From: Stomorhina lunata
Lineage: Eukaryota > Arthropoda > Insecta > Diptera > Rhiniidae
Length of the DNA: 64,000 nt
Assembly (NCBI GenBank): GCA_933228675.1
Contig: OW121742.1
Coordinates: forward strand, 128,193,983 to 128,257,982
Direction: 5' to 3'
Part shown: positions 12,378 through 23,649 of the stretch, piece after piece
Position numbering within the stretch: the stretch's first letter is position 1
Layout of the letters: every line of letters starts with the position of its first letter
Made by a program: the position numbers and the translations under genes
The notes under the pieces: generated by a model
Told to the model about the DNA's origin: nothing
What the model saw: only the letters and a program-made list of their open reading frames with translations
Database searches by the model: none

Positions 12378-12453
12378 GAGCCGCCGTAGTATAGCATGTT
12401 AGTCATCCGCCTAGCATACCTGAAGTCCAAAGTTCGATCCCCGGCCAGAACCG
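12378..12453 (+). repeat. tRNA-like sequence (SINE head or tRNA pseudogene)
   Basis: The stretch GCCGCCGTAGTATAGCATG holds a fair A-box-like block (TAGTATAGCATG at 12387-12398). AGTTCGATCC at 12431-12440 matches the B box of internal RNA polymerase III promoters. Between them, CCGCCTAGCATACC resembles an anticodon arm with AGC in the loop. The T arm no longer pairs (CCAAAG opposite CCCCGG), so a working tRNA is unlikely. A tRNA-derived SINE 5' region that continues into 12454-12500 is the preferred reading. The block is clearly more GC-rich than its surroundings. Confidence 0.5.
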
Positions 12454-13851
12454 TTACAACATAGGTCCCTTTCAATGAGTCTTAAAATAAAATCGGATGC
12501 AGTTCATTGTCTAAAAGAAGTACCCCTTGTTCTAATTTAGAATTAATAAAATTCTTTAAACTTTTTTCATCCGTAACGTCTATTTTAAATTCTCAAAATT
12601 TTGGAAAATATTCTCAGCAGGACCCCTTTTCAGTCGTTGAGATTCATTATCCCTTTATAGCTATTTCCAATGAAAACATATGTATATGTTAATAAAAATA
12701 ATTATTATAATAAACACCTGCAAAAAACCAGATCAACAACTTCACATCAGCAGACATCGAGGTTTGATGATGGCCAACAACAAGTCGTACGGATGGATGA
12801 CTGATGCAGGCATATACAAAGTTTGTTATGGGTTATAATAAAATTAAAATAATTTAGTGTAAACAATTACTCGAATATATTATGGAAATAGTAATTACAA
12901 TAGTTTCAATAAAATTAACATTTAACTATAGTTTCGTTAGAATTATAAAAAAAATTTAAGTCTTAAAATTTTACATAAAATTGTAATAAAATGTCCATGT
13001 TTACTCAGGAAAATTATACATCAATGGCCAATTTAGAATCATCTGTCATATTTGTGAGTACTAGTACGATTTAACCTAACAACAAAATTAAATAAAAAAT
13101 TATAATTTGTTTTTAGATATTCAAATAAATGTCTTAAATGGTTAAAAATTAAATCATCTACTTAATTTCCTTAACATCCGGATTTATTAAAACAAATTAT
13201 GTACGAGTATATAAATGCATTAGATTTCTATCACTGTTTTAATTTAATATCATCCGTGTACCAGTATATCCATCCATTCATGTACCCGGGCGTACATCTG
13301 TAACAGTATATGTGCAGATACAACAACAACCAGTTTTCAATTTTCTTTCCACATTAAAGTTGTGTGTTTTTGATGATGGTAATAATAATGCGATTGCTGC
13401 TGCTGATGATGATGATGATGACGATGACTATGGTGGCACTTTGATGGTGGCAACAAGACTTTTCTACCTTTTTTTTCTGTAATTTTCTGTAAGACAGACA
13501 ACGAGGCGCAACAAGTAAACTTTATTTGGTGTCAATATGACTGAAACTTGTTAGATGTTTAAATTAGTTTCATATAAAAAGATGCACGAAAAAATGTAAA
13601 TCAAAATAAAATTGATTAGATAGTTCAACTGGTCAAACCGCTTAGAAAGAAAACCAGCTAAAGTAATTTGTTTATTACATACGTCAACCGCAATGTATCC
13701 AGCCATTCAGTTAGTCAAGCTAAAATAATTAGACTGTCACCCGCTTATGAATTCAATATACATTAATACATTCGTATCAATGAATACACATAATTTCTTA
13801 AAAAGTACATTCCGCTATCCATCCAATCCACCTCCTCTTGAGGTGGATCTC
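12454..13851. other. Gene-free stretch
   Basis: The first part may be the body of the SINE whose head precedes it. A TGC/TGATGA trinucleotide tract lies at 13395-13435, and a 9-bp hairpin ATCCACCTC...GAGGTGGAT lies near 13824-13848. No gene is supported. Confidence 0.45.
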
Positions 13852-14510
13852 TAATATACTACCATAGGTGAAAAGGTTGCTCTGATTTATGTAACGCATA
13901 GAAATAATGGTCTTATTACTTCCTCAGTCTATAAAACGATGTCATTCTGTCCGTCCGTCTGACTGGCTGGACCCCATGTAAACCTTGTTATCAAAGAACT
14001 TATCTCAATTCTAAAGATAATTTGATGAAATTTGGCACAGAATTTTTTTTTGGTAGTGTTACCATGGCTATTGAAATTCGTCAAAACTAGTCCATTATTT
14101 AGGGTACCTCTTACGGGTCTCACTTTCCGGAATTATATATTTTCATCAAATTTAAAACTTGTACTTCTAATGTAAACAGAAATCACTGCACCAAACCGGC
14201 CCGTATTTGACCATACAAACTCTTCAGTGAAAACTTAATAAATGAGACGAAAATTACTTAAATGTTCGTAAATCCGAAGATCATTACAATTTTATGTTTA
14301 TTTACAGTAAAAACTATAATAAAAACGATGAATTTTCAGACAATCGGTCTACATTTAACCCCAGTTTCCATATAAATCAAAATGACAGAAATAGCTTAAA
14401 TGTATAAGTTTTGGGAGAATCTTTATACACAAAGAAAGACATTTAATCTCAAAGGTGAAGGGTATCATATGGTCGGGCTTGACCGACTATAGCACTTTCT
14501 GACTTGTTTT
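13852..14510 (-). repeat. Copy of ACAAGTAAGAAAG dispersed repeat (family R)
   Basis: Read on the minus strand it starts with a CAAGTCAGAAAGTGCTATAG end at about 14510, then a short hairpin around GGTCAAGCCCGACC, then GATACCCTTCACC. It ends near 13852 with the CACCTATGG-type motif shared with 22359-23085 and 31212-31805. Shared interior modules include AATTTGATGAAATTTGGCAC at about 14018 and CCGTCCGTCTGACTGGCTGG near 13948. No coding frame is conserved among the copies, and the transposon class is unknown to me. Confidence 0.75.
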
Positions 14511-15040
14511 TAATAAAGTTACAATTAATAAAGCTTTAGAAAATACCGCCATTTTTTAAGTCAGCAAATTGTTTAATCAATTAAAAATGATTCATTAACT
14601 AACAAATTAGTTGCTGCAAATGACATTCATATTAATTCCTAGAAATTTGCAATTTATTTAAAAGAAAACTAAAAAAATCTAAAAGAAAACTGAACAAAAT
14701 CTAAAGAAATGTCATCAAATGAAATTCAAATAAGCATTTCCAAAGTATCCTTTATATCCTGTCAAATATTCCAACTAACAAAAAAAAATATAGAAAGTAC
14801 TTGCAGTATTTGATAAATTATTTAGTTTTAACAAGAAAATTTTTTTATTGATATATTTAATTTATTTCTTATTTAAATAAAAATAAGAAAAATCTTATTT
14901 AAAATAATGTTTGAAATTGTTATTGAATTTAAAAGGTAAATACTTTTTTGGTTCATTTGAAAATTTAAGTTTTGTTCTCGAATGGGAAATTTTCTTTGAC
15001 ATCTAAACTACTTAGAATTGAAAAAGAAGATTAATAATTG
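14511..15040. other. Gene-free AT-rich stretch
   Basis: Nothing beyond AT-rich sequence with imperfect repeats of AAAACTAAAAAAATCTAAAA type at about 14660-14700. Confidence 0.45.
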
Positions 15041-15430
15041 CAGACGTTCGCACCAAAAAGGAACAATTCCATTGTAAATCATTTTGAGTAAATTGAGAAA
15101 ACATTTTTTAATATAAATTGTTAAAAAAGATTATATATTATTTATGGCAATAATAAGTGCTTGTAGTCATAAGACGATAATAAATTCGCGACCGCCAGAA
15201 TGATTTTAAAAAGTTTTGATGCGATCGATTTGAAAAGTTGCGTTCGAAATGAAAAATATTTTAAAATCAATACAAATTGATAACAAATATATCGCCAATT
15301 ATACAAATGTACTCTTTGGAAAAAATTCAAGTTATATTCAAGATCGTTTTTAAAATCAATTCTTAAAACTAATTGTTGTTTTTGCGATTTTATTTAATGT
15401 AACTATATTACGTTCTGGTGCGAACGTCTA
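15041..15430. mobile_element. Inverted-repeat miniature element (390 bp)
   Basis: The left end CAGACGTTCGCACCAAAA and the right end TTCTGGTGCGAACGTCTA are near-perfect inverted repeats over 15 bases. They are strikingly GC-rich compared with the interior. A 5-base direct repeat AATTG lies just outside the ends. An 8-base duplication is not evident, so the superfamily is uncertain; a hAT-like MITE is one possibility because of the CAGA start. No transposase frame is present. Confidence 0.65.
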
Positions 15431-15439
15431 CAATTGAAC

Positions 15440-16488
15440 TTTACTATTTGAATTCAACTAGAACCTAAATGACAAATAATTATTTAAATTAACTTAAACT
15501 AATTTTGGCAATATATTTGATGTTCTTAGGTATAAAAAAAAATTTAATTTTTATAATTTTTTCTTGTCAATTGGCCATTGACTGGCGCTGAAAATTTTTT
15601 ACGACATTATTTAAATAAATTCATGAACATACATATATATTTACATATGTATGTATGTTTGTGTTATGTAGAAACAATTTGCAAACTATACTTTTCTACG
15701 TATTTGCTTGAAAATAACAAAAAAATTTAAATTAAATGTTTTACTATCATCATGCAGTTTTGAGTGTATTAGTTAGTGTATCTGTGTTTATATTGTTTTG
15801 TTTTCAATTTGTCGTTGTACTTTTAGATGGCGCTCAATTTATTGTATTTTTTTTTTAATTTGTGTCTCTTTTTACTACTGAAAACAGACGAGATCATTGT
15901 TTGGTTTTTAAGATTATTGTTTGGTTACTTCCAATTTTCGTTAGTTCAGAGATGGGAAGTGACATAAGTTCACAAAATGTTAAAACTTTCATTGCAATCG
16001 TTAAAACTGTGATTAAAAAATTGTGTATTTAACAACAAATTTAAATTAGTTAAATAATAATTTACTTAATTTTCAACATTTCAATATTTCCATCTCTGCT
16101 CCTGCACAAACCAAGGCCATTTAAAAATACGTTTATCTAAAAATAAATATTTTTTCGTTTACTGCCGCGACACTGTGTGGCGCAAAAAATACAAAAACAA
16201 CGATTTTATACTCTAGTTTGTATTTATGGCTGTCTGAGAACTTAAATCTGCATATACATACAAATATACTATACTAGTATATGAATGTGTCTTTGTGCAG
16301 AAAAATACAGAAACTAAATATTTGTTGTTGTTTTCGTGGCACCCACTAAACAACAATAATAATCTCAGGAGATTGCAGCCAACAATTAAATACGACACAC
16401 AAACACATCATTCCATAAGGTGACCAGATAATATTGAAAGCCCTATAATACAAAAATAATTGTATAGACAGTATTTGCCAATAAAAAA
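15440..16488. other. Gene-free stretch before the 11-bp satellite
   Basis: TA/TG microsatellites (15630-15665) and ordinary AT-rich DNA. No gene supported. The last unique bases before the satellite are GCCAATAAAAAA. Confidence 0.5.
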
Positions 16489-19206
16489 GTTCTAGTTCAG
16501 TTCTAGTATAGTTCTAGTTCAGTTCTAGTTCAGTTCTAGTTCAGTTCTAGTTCAGTTCTAGTTCAGTTCTAGTTCAGTTCTAGTTCAGTTCTAGTTCAGT
16601 TCTAGTTCAGTTCTAGTTCAGTTCTAGTTCAGTTCTAGTTCAGTTCTAGTTCAGTTCTAGTTCAGTTCTAGTTCAGTTCTAGTTCAGTTATAGTTCAGTT
16701 CTAGTTCAGTTCTAGTTCAGTTCTAGTTCAGTTCTAGTTCAGTTCTAGTTCAGTTCTAGTTCAGTTCTAGTTCAGTTCTAGTTCAGTTCTAGTTCAGTTC
16801 TAGTTCAGTTCTAGTTCAGTTCTAGTTCAGTTCTAGTTCAGTTCTAGTTCAGTTCTAGTTCAGTTCTAGTTCAGTTCTAGTTCAGTTCTAGTTCAGTTCT
16901 AGTTCAGTTCTAGTTCAGTTCTAGTTCAGTTCTAGTTCAGTTCTAGTTCAGTTCTAGTTCAGTTCTAGTTCAGTTCTAGTTCAGTTCTAGTTCAGTTCTA
17001 GTTCAGTTCTAGTTCAGTTCTAGTTCAGTTCTAGTTCAGTTCTAGTTCAGTTCTAGTTCAGTTCTAGTTCAGTTCTAGTTCAGTTCTAGTTCAGTTCTAG
17101 TTCAGTTCTAGTTCAGTTCTAGTTCAGTTCTAGTTCAGTTCTAGTTCAGTTCTAGTTCAGTTCTAGTTCAGTTCTAGTTCAGTTCTAGTTCAGTTCTAGT
17201 TCAGTTCTAGTTCAGTTCTAGTTCAGTTCTAGTTCAGTTCTAGTTCAGTTCTAGTTCAGTTCTAGTTCAGTTCTAGTTCAGTTCTAGTTCAGTTCTAGTT
17301 CAGTTCTAGTTCAGTTCAGTTCTAGTTCAGTTCTAGTTCAGTTCTAGTTCAGTTCTAGTTCAGTTCTAGTTCAGTTCTAGTTCAGTTCTAGTTCAGTTCT
17401 AGTTCAGTTCTAGTTCAGTTCTAGTTCAGTTCTAGTTCAGTTCTAGTTCAGTTCTAGTTCAGTTCTAGTTCAGTTCTAGTTCAGTTCTAGTTCAGTTCTA
17501 GTTCAGTTCTAGTTCAGTTCTAGTTCAGTTCTAGTTCAGTTCTAGTTCAGTTCTAGTTCAGTTCTAGTTCAGTTCTAGTTCAGTTCTAGTTCAGTTCTAG
17601 TTCAGTTCTAGTTCAGTTCTAGTTCAGTTCTAGTTCAGTTCTAGTTCAGTTCTAGTTCAGTTCTAGTTCAGTTCTAGTTCAGTTCTAGTTCAGTTCTAGT
17701 TCAGTTCTAGTTCAGTTCTAGTTCAGTTCTAGTTCAGTTCTAGTTCAGTTCTAGTTCAGTTCTAGTTCAGTTCTAGTTCAGTTCTAGTTCAGTTCTAGTT
17801 CAGTTCTAGTTCAGTTCTAGTTCAGTTCTAGTTCAGTTCTAGTTCAGTTCTAGTTCAGTTCTAGTTCAGTTCTAGTTCAGTTCTAGTTCAGTTCTAGTTC
17901 AGTTCTAGTTCAGTTCTAGTTCAGTTCTAGTTCAGTTCTAGTTCAGTTCTAGTTCAGTTCTAGTTCAGTTCTAGTTCAGTTCTAGTTCAGTTCTAGTTCA
18001 GTTCTAGTTCAGTTCTAGTTCAGTTCTAGTTCAGTTCTAGTTCAGTTCTAGTTCAGTTCTAGTTCAGTTCTAGTTCAGTTCTAGTTCAGTTCTAGTTCAG
18101 TTCTAGTTCAGTTCTAGTTCAGTTCTAGTTCAGTTCTAGTTCAGTTCTAGTTCAGTTCTAGTTCAGTTCTAGTTCAGTTCTAGTTCAGTTCTAGTTCAGT
18201 TCTAGTTCAGTTCTAGTTCAGTTCTAGTTCAGTTCTAGTTCAGTTCTAGTTCAGTTCTAGTTCAGTTCTAGTTCAGTTCTAGTTCAGTTCTAGTTCAGTT
18301 CTAGTTCAGTTCTAGTTCAGTTCTAGTTCAGTTCTAGTTCAGTTCTAGTTCAGTTCTAGTTCAGTTCTAGTTCAGTTCTAGTTCAGTTCTAGTTCAGTTC
18401 TAGTTCAGTTCTAGTTCAGTTCTAGTTCAGTTCTAGTTCAGTTCTAGTTCAGTTCTAGTTCAGTTCTAGTTCAGTTCTAGTTCAGTTCTAGTTCAGTTCT
18501 AGTTCAGTTCTAGTTCAGTTCTAGTTCAGTTCTAGTTCAGTTCTAGTTCAGTTCTAGTTCAGTTCTAGTTCAGTTCTAGTTCAGTTCTAGTTCAGTTCTA
18601 GTTCAGTTCTAGTTCAGTTCTAGTTCAGTTCTAGTTCAGTTCTAGTTCAGTTCTAGTTCAGTTCTAGTTCAGTTCTAGTTCAGTTCTAGTTCAGTTCTAG
18701 TTCAGTTCTAGTTCAGTTCTAGTTCAGTTCTAGTTCAGTTCTAGTTCAGTTCTAGTTCAGTTCTAGTTCAGTTCTAGTTCAGTTCTAGTTCAGTTCTAGT
18801 TCAGTTCTAGTTCAGTTCTAGTTCAGTTCTAGTTCAGTTCTAGTTCAGTTCTAGTTCAGTTCTAGTTCAGTTCTAGTTCAGTTCTAGTTCAGTTCTAGTT
18901 CAGTTCTAGTTCAGTTCTAGTTCAGTTCTAGTTCAGTTCTAGTTCAGTTCTAGTTCAGTTCTAGTTCAGTTCTAGTTCAGTTCTAGTTCAGTTCTAGTTC
19001 AGTTCTAGTTCAGTTCTAGTTCAGTTCTAGTTCAGTTCTAGTTCAGTTCTAGTTCAGTTCTAGTTCAGTTCTAGTTCAGTTCTAGTTCAGTTCTAGTTCA
19101 GTTCTAGTTCAGTTCTAGTTCAGTTCTAGTTCAGTTCTAGTTCAGTTCTAGTTCAGTTCTAGTTCAGTTCTAGTTCAGTTCTAGTTCAGTTCCAGTTCAG
19201 TTGAGT
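16489..19206 (+). repeat. 11-bp satellite array, about 247 units
   Basis: The unit GTTCTAGTTCA repeats almost without change for about 2.7 kb. Each unit is built of two related half-units, GTTCTA and GTTCA. Few variants break it: GTATA for GTTCA near the start (about 16506), one GTTATA near 16688, one lost GTTCTA half-unit near 17311-17320 (two GTTCA in a row), and one GTTCCA near the end (about 19190). Beyond 19206 the repeat fades into degenerate motifs up to about 19240. The extreme homogeneity points to recent expansion or ongoing homogenisation. Exact length may be an assembly estimate. Confidence 0.97.
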
Positions 19207-19240
19207 TCTTGTTGAAATCCAGTTTAGTTTTCAGTTCTAG

Positions 19241-20225
19241 ATCACTTACATTTAAGAGCTAAAAATAAAACGCTTAAAATAATAAAAAATGTAACTATGT
19301 ATGTATATGTAAATATATGTAGAAAATAAGTTAAATAAATAACAAATATACATATTTATGCAACAACTAAATCTAACAAAGTCAAATTGTAATTATGCAT
19401 GTAAATATTTATGAGTTTTCAGTGAAAATGAGGGTGTGTAAACCGGAAATTTAAATTGGGATTAAATACAAATAAGTGAAACAGGAAAACTTTATGTATC
19501 AAAAATAGAAATTCTGGGAAGAACATACATCAATACACTTTTATTGATGTACGTAAAAATTATATATTATAAAAATGTATGTGTGTATTGTATTAACCTT
19601 AAATATGTATAAACAAACAAGTCTGCAATTAAATGAAAATTTATGGCTTAATAACTGCACTTGACACTCAAACAAAAACGACATAAAAGCCACATGAGCA
19701 TGTGTGAACTAAGTGCAAAAAAGGCTGTTTGCGTGTGTGAGTTTTGTTCGTGCTATATGAATTAAGAAAAAAATTAATTTAGATTTTTTTTTTTCGAAAA
19801 TTTTGCCGTTATTTACAAGAATTGTAAATTATTTGTGAATTATCCAACATACCTAGGATTTTTCTATTGTAATAATAACACTGAGCCATAAGTATAGAAA
19901 GTCCATATTTTGCTACTAGTTTAATAAGAACCATTTCAAAAATCCATACATAATATTATACATCAAATCATGCGTAACATTTTGACAACAATTCAAGTGA
20001 ATCATTAAGACAGAAGTAAAAATTTTAATAATATTCAAAACAAATAGAGTTAATGAAATAATAACTGAGAAAATTGAAATACATTTCCCTGGTTAACATG
20101 TCAAGGTCATACTCAGTATTTCAAAATTTAGAAACTTCCCTAATAAAGAATATGACCAGGTTTATTAATATACTTGAAAGGGATTAGAAGGTTTTTGCCT
20201 AGAGAACACATCCGATATGAAAGCA
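19241..20225. other. Gene-free AT-rich stretch
   Basis: TA/TG microsatellite around 19295-19320 and otherwise unique-looking AT-rich DNA up to the element at 20228. No gene supported. Confidence 0.5.
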
Positions 20226-20226
20226 T

Positions 20227-20376
20227 ATGGCCAAGGCCGCGGAAAAGGGGAATTCAATGAAAATTTTTTTCTTATTATCTAGTGCTTTTGTAATTGTCAT
20301 TTGTTTGTTTACAGTCCAAAGCCTCACAAAACAAAGAGAGTACATTTGTGAAGTATTAATATATCAAAATTTTTGA
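20227..20376 (+). CDS. Small secreted-looking peptide frame inside TIR element (49 codons, doubtful)
   Basis: The frame starts at an ATG made of the A of the flanking TA and the first two bases of the element. It encodes MAKAAEKGNS followed by a second methionine and MKIFFLLSSAFVIVICLFTV, which looks like a cleavable signal peptide or a single membrane helix. A short tail with one Cys follows, ending in IYQNF and TGA. The copy at 29819-29968 keeps the frame with only two or so changed residues. With two such young copies, conservation of the frame proves nothing by itself. No family is recognised and no promoter is visible, so it may be chance. Confidence 0.25.
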   Translation: MAKAAEKGNSMKIFFLLSSAFVIVICLFTVQSLTKQREYICEVLIYQNF

Positions 20377-21020
20377 GTATTAATATATAATATATCAAAA
20401 TTTTTCTTTACAACTTTATGAGAAAATAATTTCACTTAATATTGTTTTTGAAAGAATTTACGTACCTACTGAATAGTATAATCAAACATGAAGTGATGTT
20501 GTTTTTTCTATCCAATAAAAAATAAACAAATAAAATTTTTTAAGTAAATTTTAGTGTTTTATTTATTCAAATTGGTCGTTTTTGCATGGCTCCTAAGTAA
20601 GAGAACTTTATGTGTTGTTCCAGTCTTTTTTTTTGGTGACGTTCCAGTCTCGCATTTTTGCATCCAAAACAACTATAAATGCAATTTTTTATAAATTTTT
20701 TGTGCGTAGAGTATTCTTTGATCTTTCACCTACGATATGTTAGAGGGAAACGTGTCCAGGTTTTTGAAAACATTACGAAATTTTGGAAAATGTTGTACAA
20801 GCTCTTAGACCACTTCTCTTTTAGTGTGACTTTCCAGTTAACTTCAAATGGCTGTAACTTTTAATTTGCAAGAAATAGAAGCACATTTTTTTGTGCCAAA
20901 GTTACAGCCTGAGAATATATTTTGAGTGAACAAAAGTTATCGCTACTTTTTTACTTTGTTCATCAAATATACGTCGAAAATTGCGCAAACTGGTGACGTT
21001 CCAGCCCACGGCCTTGGCCA
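20228..21020 (+). mobile_element. TA-flanked ~794-bp inverted-repeat element, copy 1
   Basis: The left end TGGCCAAGGCCG is matched by the reverse-complemented right end, and both are flanked by TA. The element is nearly identical to 29173-29967, which lies in the opposite orientation; I count about a dozen differences over ~790 bases. It repeats a GTGACGTTCCAG motif at least twice (about 20636 and 20992), with a related GTGACTTTCCAG near 20825. TA flanks suggest a Tc1/mariner-type mover acting in trans. No transposase is encoded. Two small open frames (20227-20376 and 20679-20864) are shared by both copies. Confidence 0.85.
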
Positions 21021-21022
21021 TA

Positions 21023-21857
21023 TTTCATCCGTATGTCGAGAATTAATGAGATAGTTGAAGGACGAATTCCACAAAGAAAAGAACTTAAGTTATTTCAATT
21101 GTTACTATTCACTTTCTTCATTCCGATTTCAAATCACTTGCAAGTAGAATGTTTACATATTAAAATCTACTTAGGGTTTAAATTACATCTGGAAATGCTA
21201 TGTTGAAGTAAATAAGCAAAATATTTGTTTTCCCTTAACAAACAAAAAATATGTATGTAAGAAAGTAAGTGTGTCATTAATTACAGCAATATGCTTTAAT
21301 TAATCTAATGAGCCTACAGCGGCTTAATAACAATACAAATTTAATGCATTCTAATAATAAATGTATACAAAATTTTGAGTTTGTATGAAATACAATACAT
21401 ATGTATGTATATCCCATAACTGTGCAAACCAATAATTATTATCTCACTGTGTGGTTAAAGTAGTTATAGAAATCTAATCAAGAAATTTAATCCTTTTTCC
21501 TAAATGTCTTTATGGGTGAATAGGTTTGTGACAAAATGTGACATTAATTTATTCTACACAAACAAAAGCATTCAAGTAATTAACACATACATTTGTGTTA
21601 TTTCAATTCTGTCAAAATGTCATAAATGTAAAGCTAGAGAATTTAAGATGAGTTTAGTCGGTTTTAGGGTTTTATAAATGTGGCATTAAATATTTCTAAA
21701 AATATTAAAATTACAAAATTTTCTTAAAATGATAGTACATAAAAAGATGGGGAAACTACAATGAATATGGCCAAAAAAAAGTTTAATACAAAGATATACA
21801 TAAGTGTCTCATTCTTAGTAGATAAAGTAGTATTAGTCTAACTTGCAGACTGTTTAA
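21023..21857. other. Gene-free AT-rich stretch
   Basis: No gene or clear repeat seen apart from a short TATGTATG tract near 21400. Confidence 0.45.
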
Positions 21858-21858
21858 A

Positions 21859-22223
21859 CAAGGGTGCCCAAGCCCTATGCGCTTGTTACTCATTTGTTTT
21901 TGTGAAAGCGCTTATTTAGTTATAGGCTGCATGCTTCAATACTCACATATAGCACTTAATACTAACAACATTTATTTTTGTTTGTTGTTCTTTATTGTAT
22001 AAAAGTAAGTGGAAAGCAACAACACTTTCGTATGGTTTGCCCGCAAGCATTGACGACAGCGATCAACAATGAAGATTTTGTTTTTGTTTAGTGTATGATA
22101 TTGGTTTTTCGTCTTTTTCTTAATATGTTTTAGTTTTAACAACAAAAAGTGTTGAATACAAATTTATTTTTCTTTAAAAGTATTGGTGTTTGCTCTTCCA
22201 TATGGAACTTTTGGGCACCCCTG
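21859..22223. mobile_element. hAT-like MITE (CAAGGGTGCCCAA ends)
   Basis: The left end CAAGGGTGCCCAAGCCC and the reverse complement of the right end CAGGGGTGCCCAAAAG form inverted repeats of the CAGGG type common in hAT elements. The 8 bases outside are TGTTTAAA and GTTTATAA, which do not match cleanly, so the target duplication is unproven. The 365-bp interior has no transposase frame. Confidence 0.6.
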
Positions 22224-22358
22224 GTTTATAACATACACTATCATATGTTCGTTATCAGATGAAATGCTTATGTGTGGTCCGCATAAGACTATAACTATCG
22301 TATAACTTGTTTCTGAATCAAAATTCACTAAATTGGACAAAATTTTCCTAAAATGATA

Positions 22359-23085
22359 AAAAAACAAGTAAGAATGTGCTAAAGTTCGACCATACGATAC
22401 CCTTCATCACTAAGGTCAAAGGCTTTATTTTTCATGTATAAAGACAAATATTTGCTAAATTTTGTCATCATACAAACATTTTCTCAAGACTTATATATTT
22501 AAGCTGTTTCCGTCGTTTGGACTTGAGTCCTAGTAAAAAGATTACAGTTTTTATAAAAATTATGTATGTAAAAAATAAATTTAAAATTGTCATTATCTTC
22601 AGATTTACGAATATTTTAGTGATATTTGTCTCATTTAGAGTTGAAAGATGAGCTATGGTGAATTGTGGACCGATTTCAACGAAATTTAGTATAGTGATTT
22701 TGGTTTACATAGGCAGTATTTGTTTTAAATTTCATGAAACAATATTATTATTTTTGGCCAAAATATCAATTCCGGGAAGTGGGACCTATGGGAGGTATCA
22801 TAAATAATTGATCGATTTTAACGAATTTCAATAGCCGATTATCAAAAAAATATCTGTGCCAAATTTCATCAAATTATCTTTAGAATTGCGATCTGTACTT
22901 TGATTACATGGCTTACAGGGGGGTTCAGCCAGCCAGACGGACGTGCGGACTGACTTCGCTAAATCGACTCATAAAGTGATTCTAAGTTTATTGATATACT
23001 AAAAGGTGGGTCTTAGACAAATATTTCTATGCGTTACATACATCAGCACAGACTTATTATATGTACCCTTTCCAAAGGGTATAAT
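22359..23085 (+). repeat. Copy of ACAAGTAAGAAAG dispersed repeat (family R)
   Basis: The + strand start AAAAACAAGTAAGAATGTGC leads to GATACCCTTCATCACTAAGG. Typical interior modules follow: AAATTTCATCAAATTATCTT near 22859, a TTCAGCCAGCCAGACGGACG tract near 22924, and GATTCTAAGTTTATTGATAT near 22979. It ends in a CCCTTTCCAAAGGG hairpin near 23075. The layout matches 13852-14510 and 31212-31805 read on their minus strands. Confidence 0.75.
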
Positions 23086-23374
23086 TAAAGAAAATATAAG
23101 CTAAAATTTGGAAAAAATACCTACATAAGTTTTACTTTTTCAGAAAGTTACATAAAAGCTTATGAATTGCAACCAAATATTGATATCATGAAAGAATTAA
23201 GTAAATTTTGTATAGCACCATTTTCTTTTTAAATTCATGAAAAATATATCTATGTATTCAAGAAAGTTTAAGGGAATGAAATAGGAATGGTATCTCCCCT
23301 AAGCACCCTCCAACTAACTCATGGGCTGACATACAGGTTATAGATAATCTCCTGCAAAAGATACGGGTATATAT

Positions 23375-23645
23375 TGGACAGCAATCGGGCAATTAGTTTG
23401 TGAGATATCGCATTTGGTAAAGAAAGTAAGTTTGAAAAAAATGCAAAAAAAATTCCGTTTTTATAAGAAAGTATTGCGTGAAAAATTTGGCTTGTTAAAC
23501 ATTATTCGGACTGACGACCCAAATAGGATGTTACCTGTTAAAGCGTGCAAAAATTAATTTGGATAACCGTAACATGAAGTTGATGGAAATAACTTTGAAT
23601 GTGAATTGGATCAAATAACTGATATTTATCAATATTTTTTAATGA
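23375..23645 (+). pseudogene. Mariner transposase relic, N-terminal part only
   Basis: GTTTGTGAGATATCGCATTT at about 23398 resembles the 5' leader seen in the mariner at 59590-60420 (GCTTGCGAGATATAGCATTT). Downstream, one frame gives LVKHYSD, matching the DKHYSD region of the mariner N-terminus. After a small shift, NLDNRNMKLMEITLNV follows, resembling the ADRKVKLIEIADTLNIS helix of mariner transposases. Stops and frame changes separate these pieces, and the catalytic DDD region is absent. The assignment rests on short matches recalled from the family and is moderate at best. Confidence 0.5.
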
Positions 23646-23649
23646 TAAC

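Noticed and set aside
16489..19206. CRISPR-like array
   Set aside because: Tandem 11-mers without spacers in eukaryotic-looking DNA; it is a satellite.
20679..20864. 61-codon frame repeated at 29329-29514 as a possible conserved gene
   Set aside because: It is present twice only because the whole ~794-bp element is duplicated; no domain or signal is seen.
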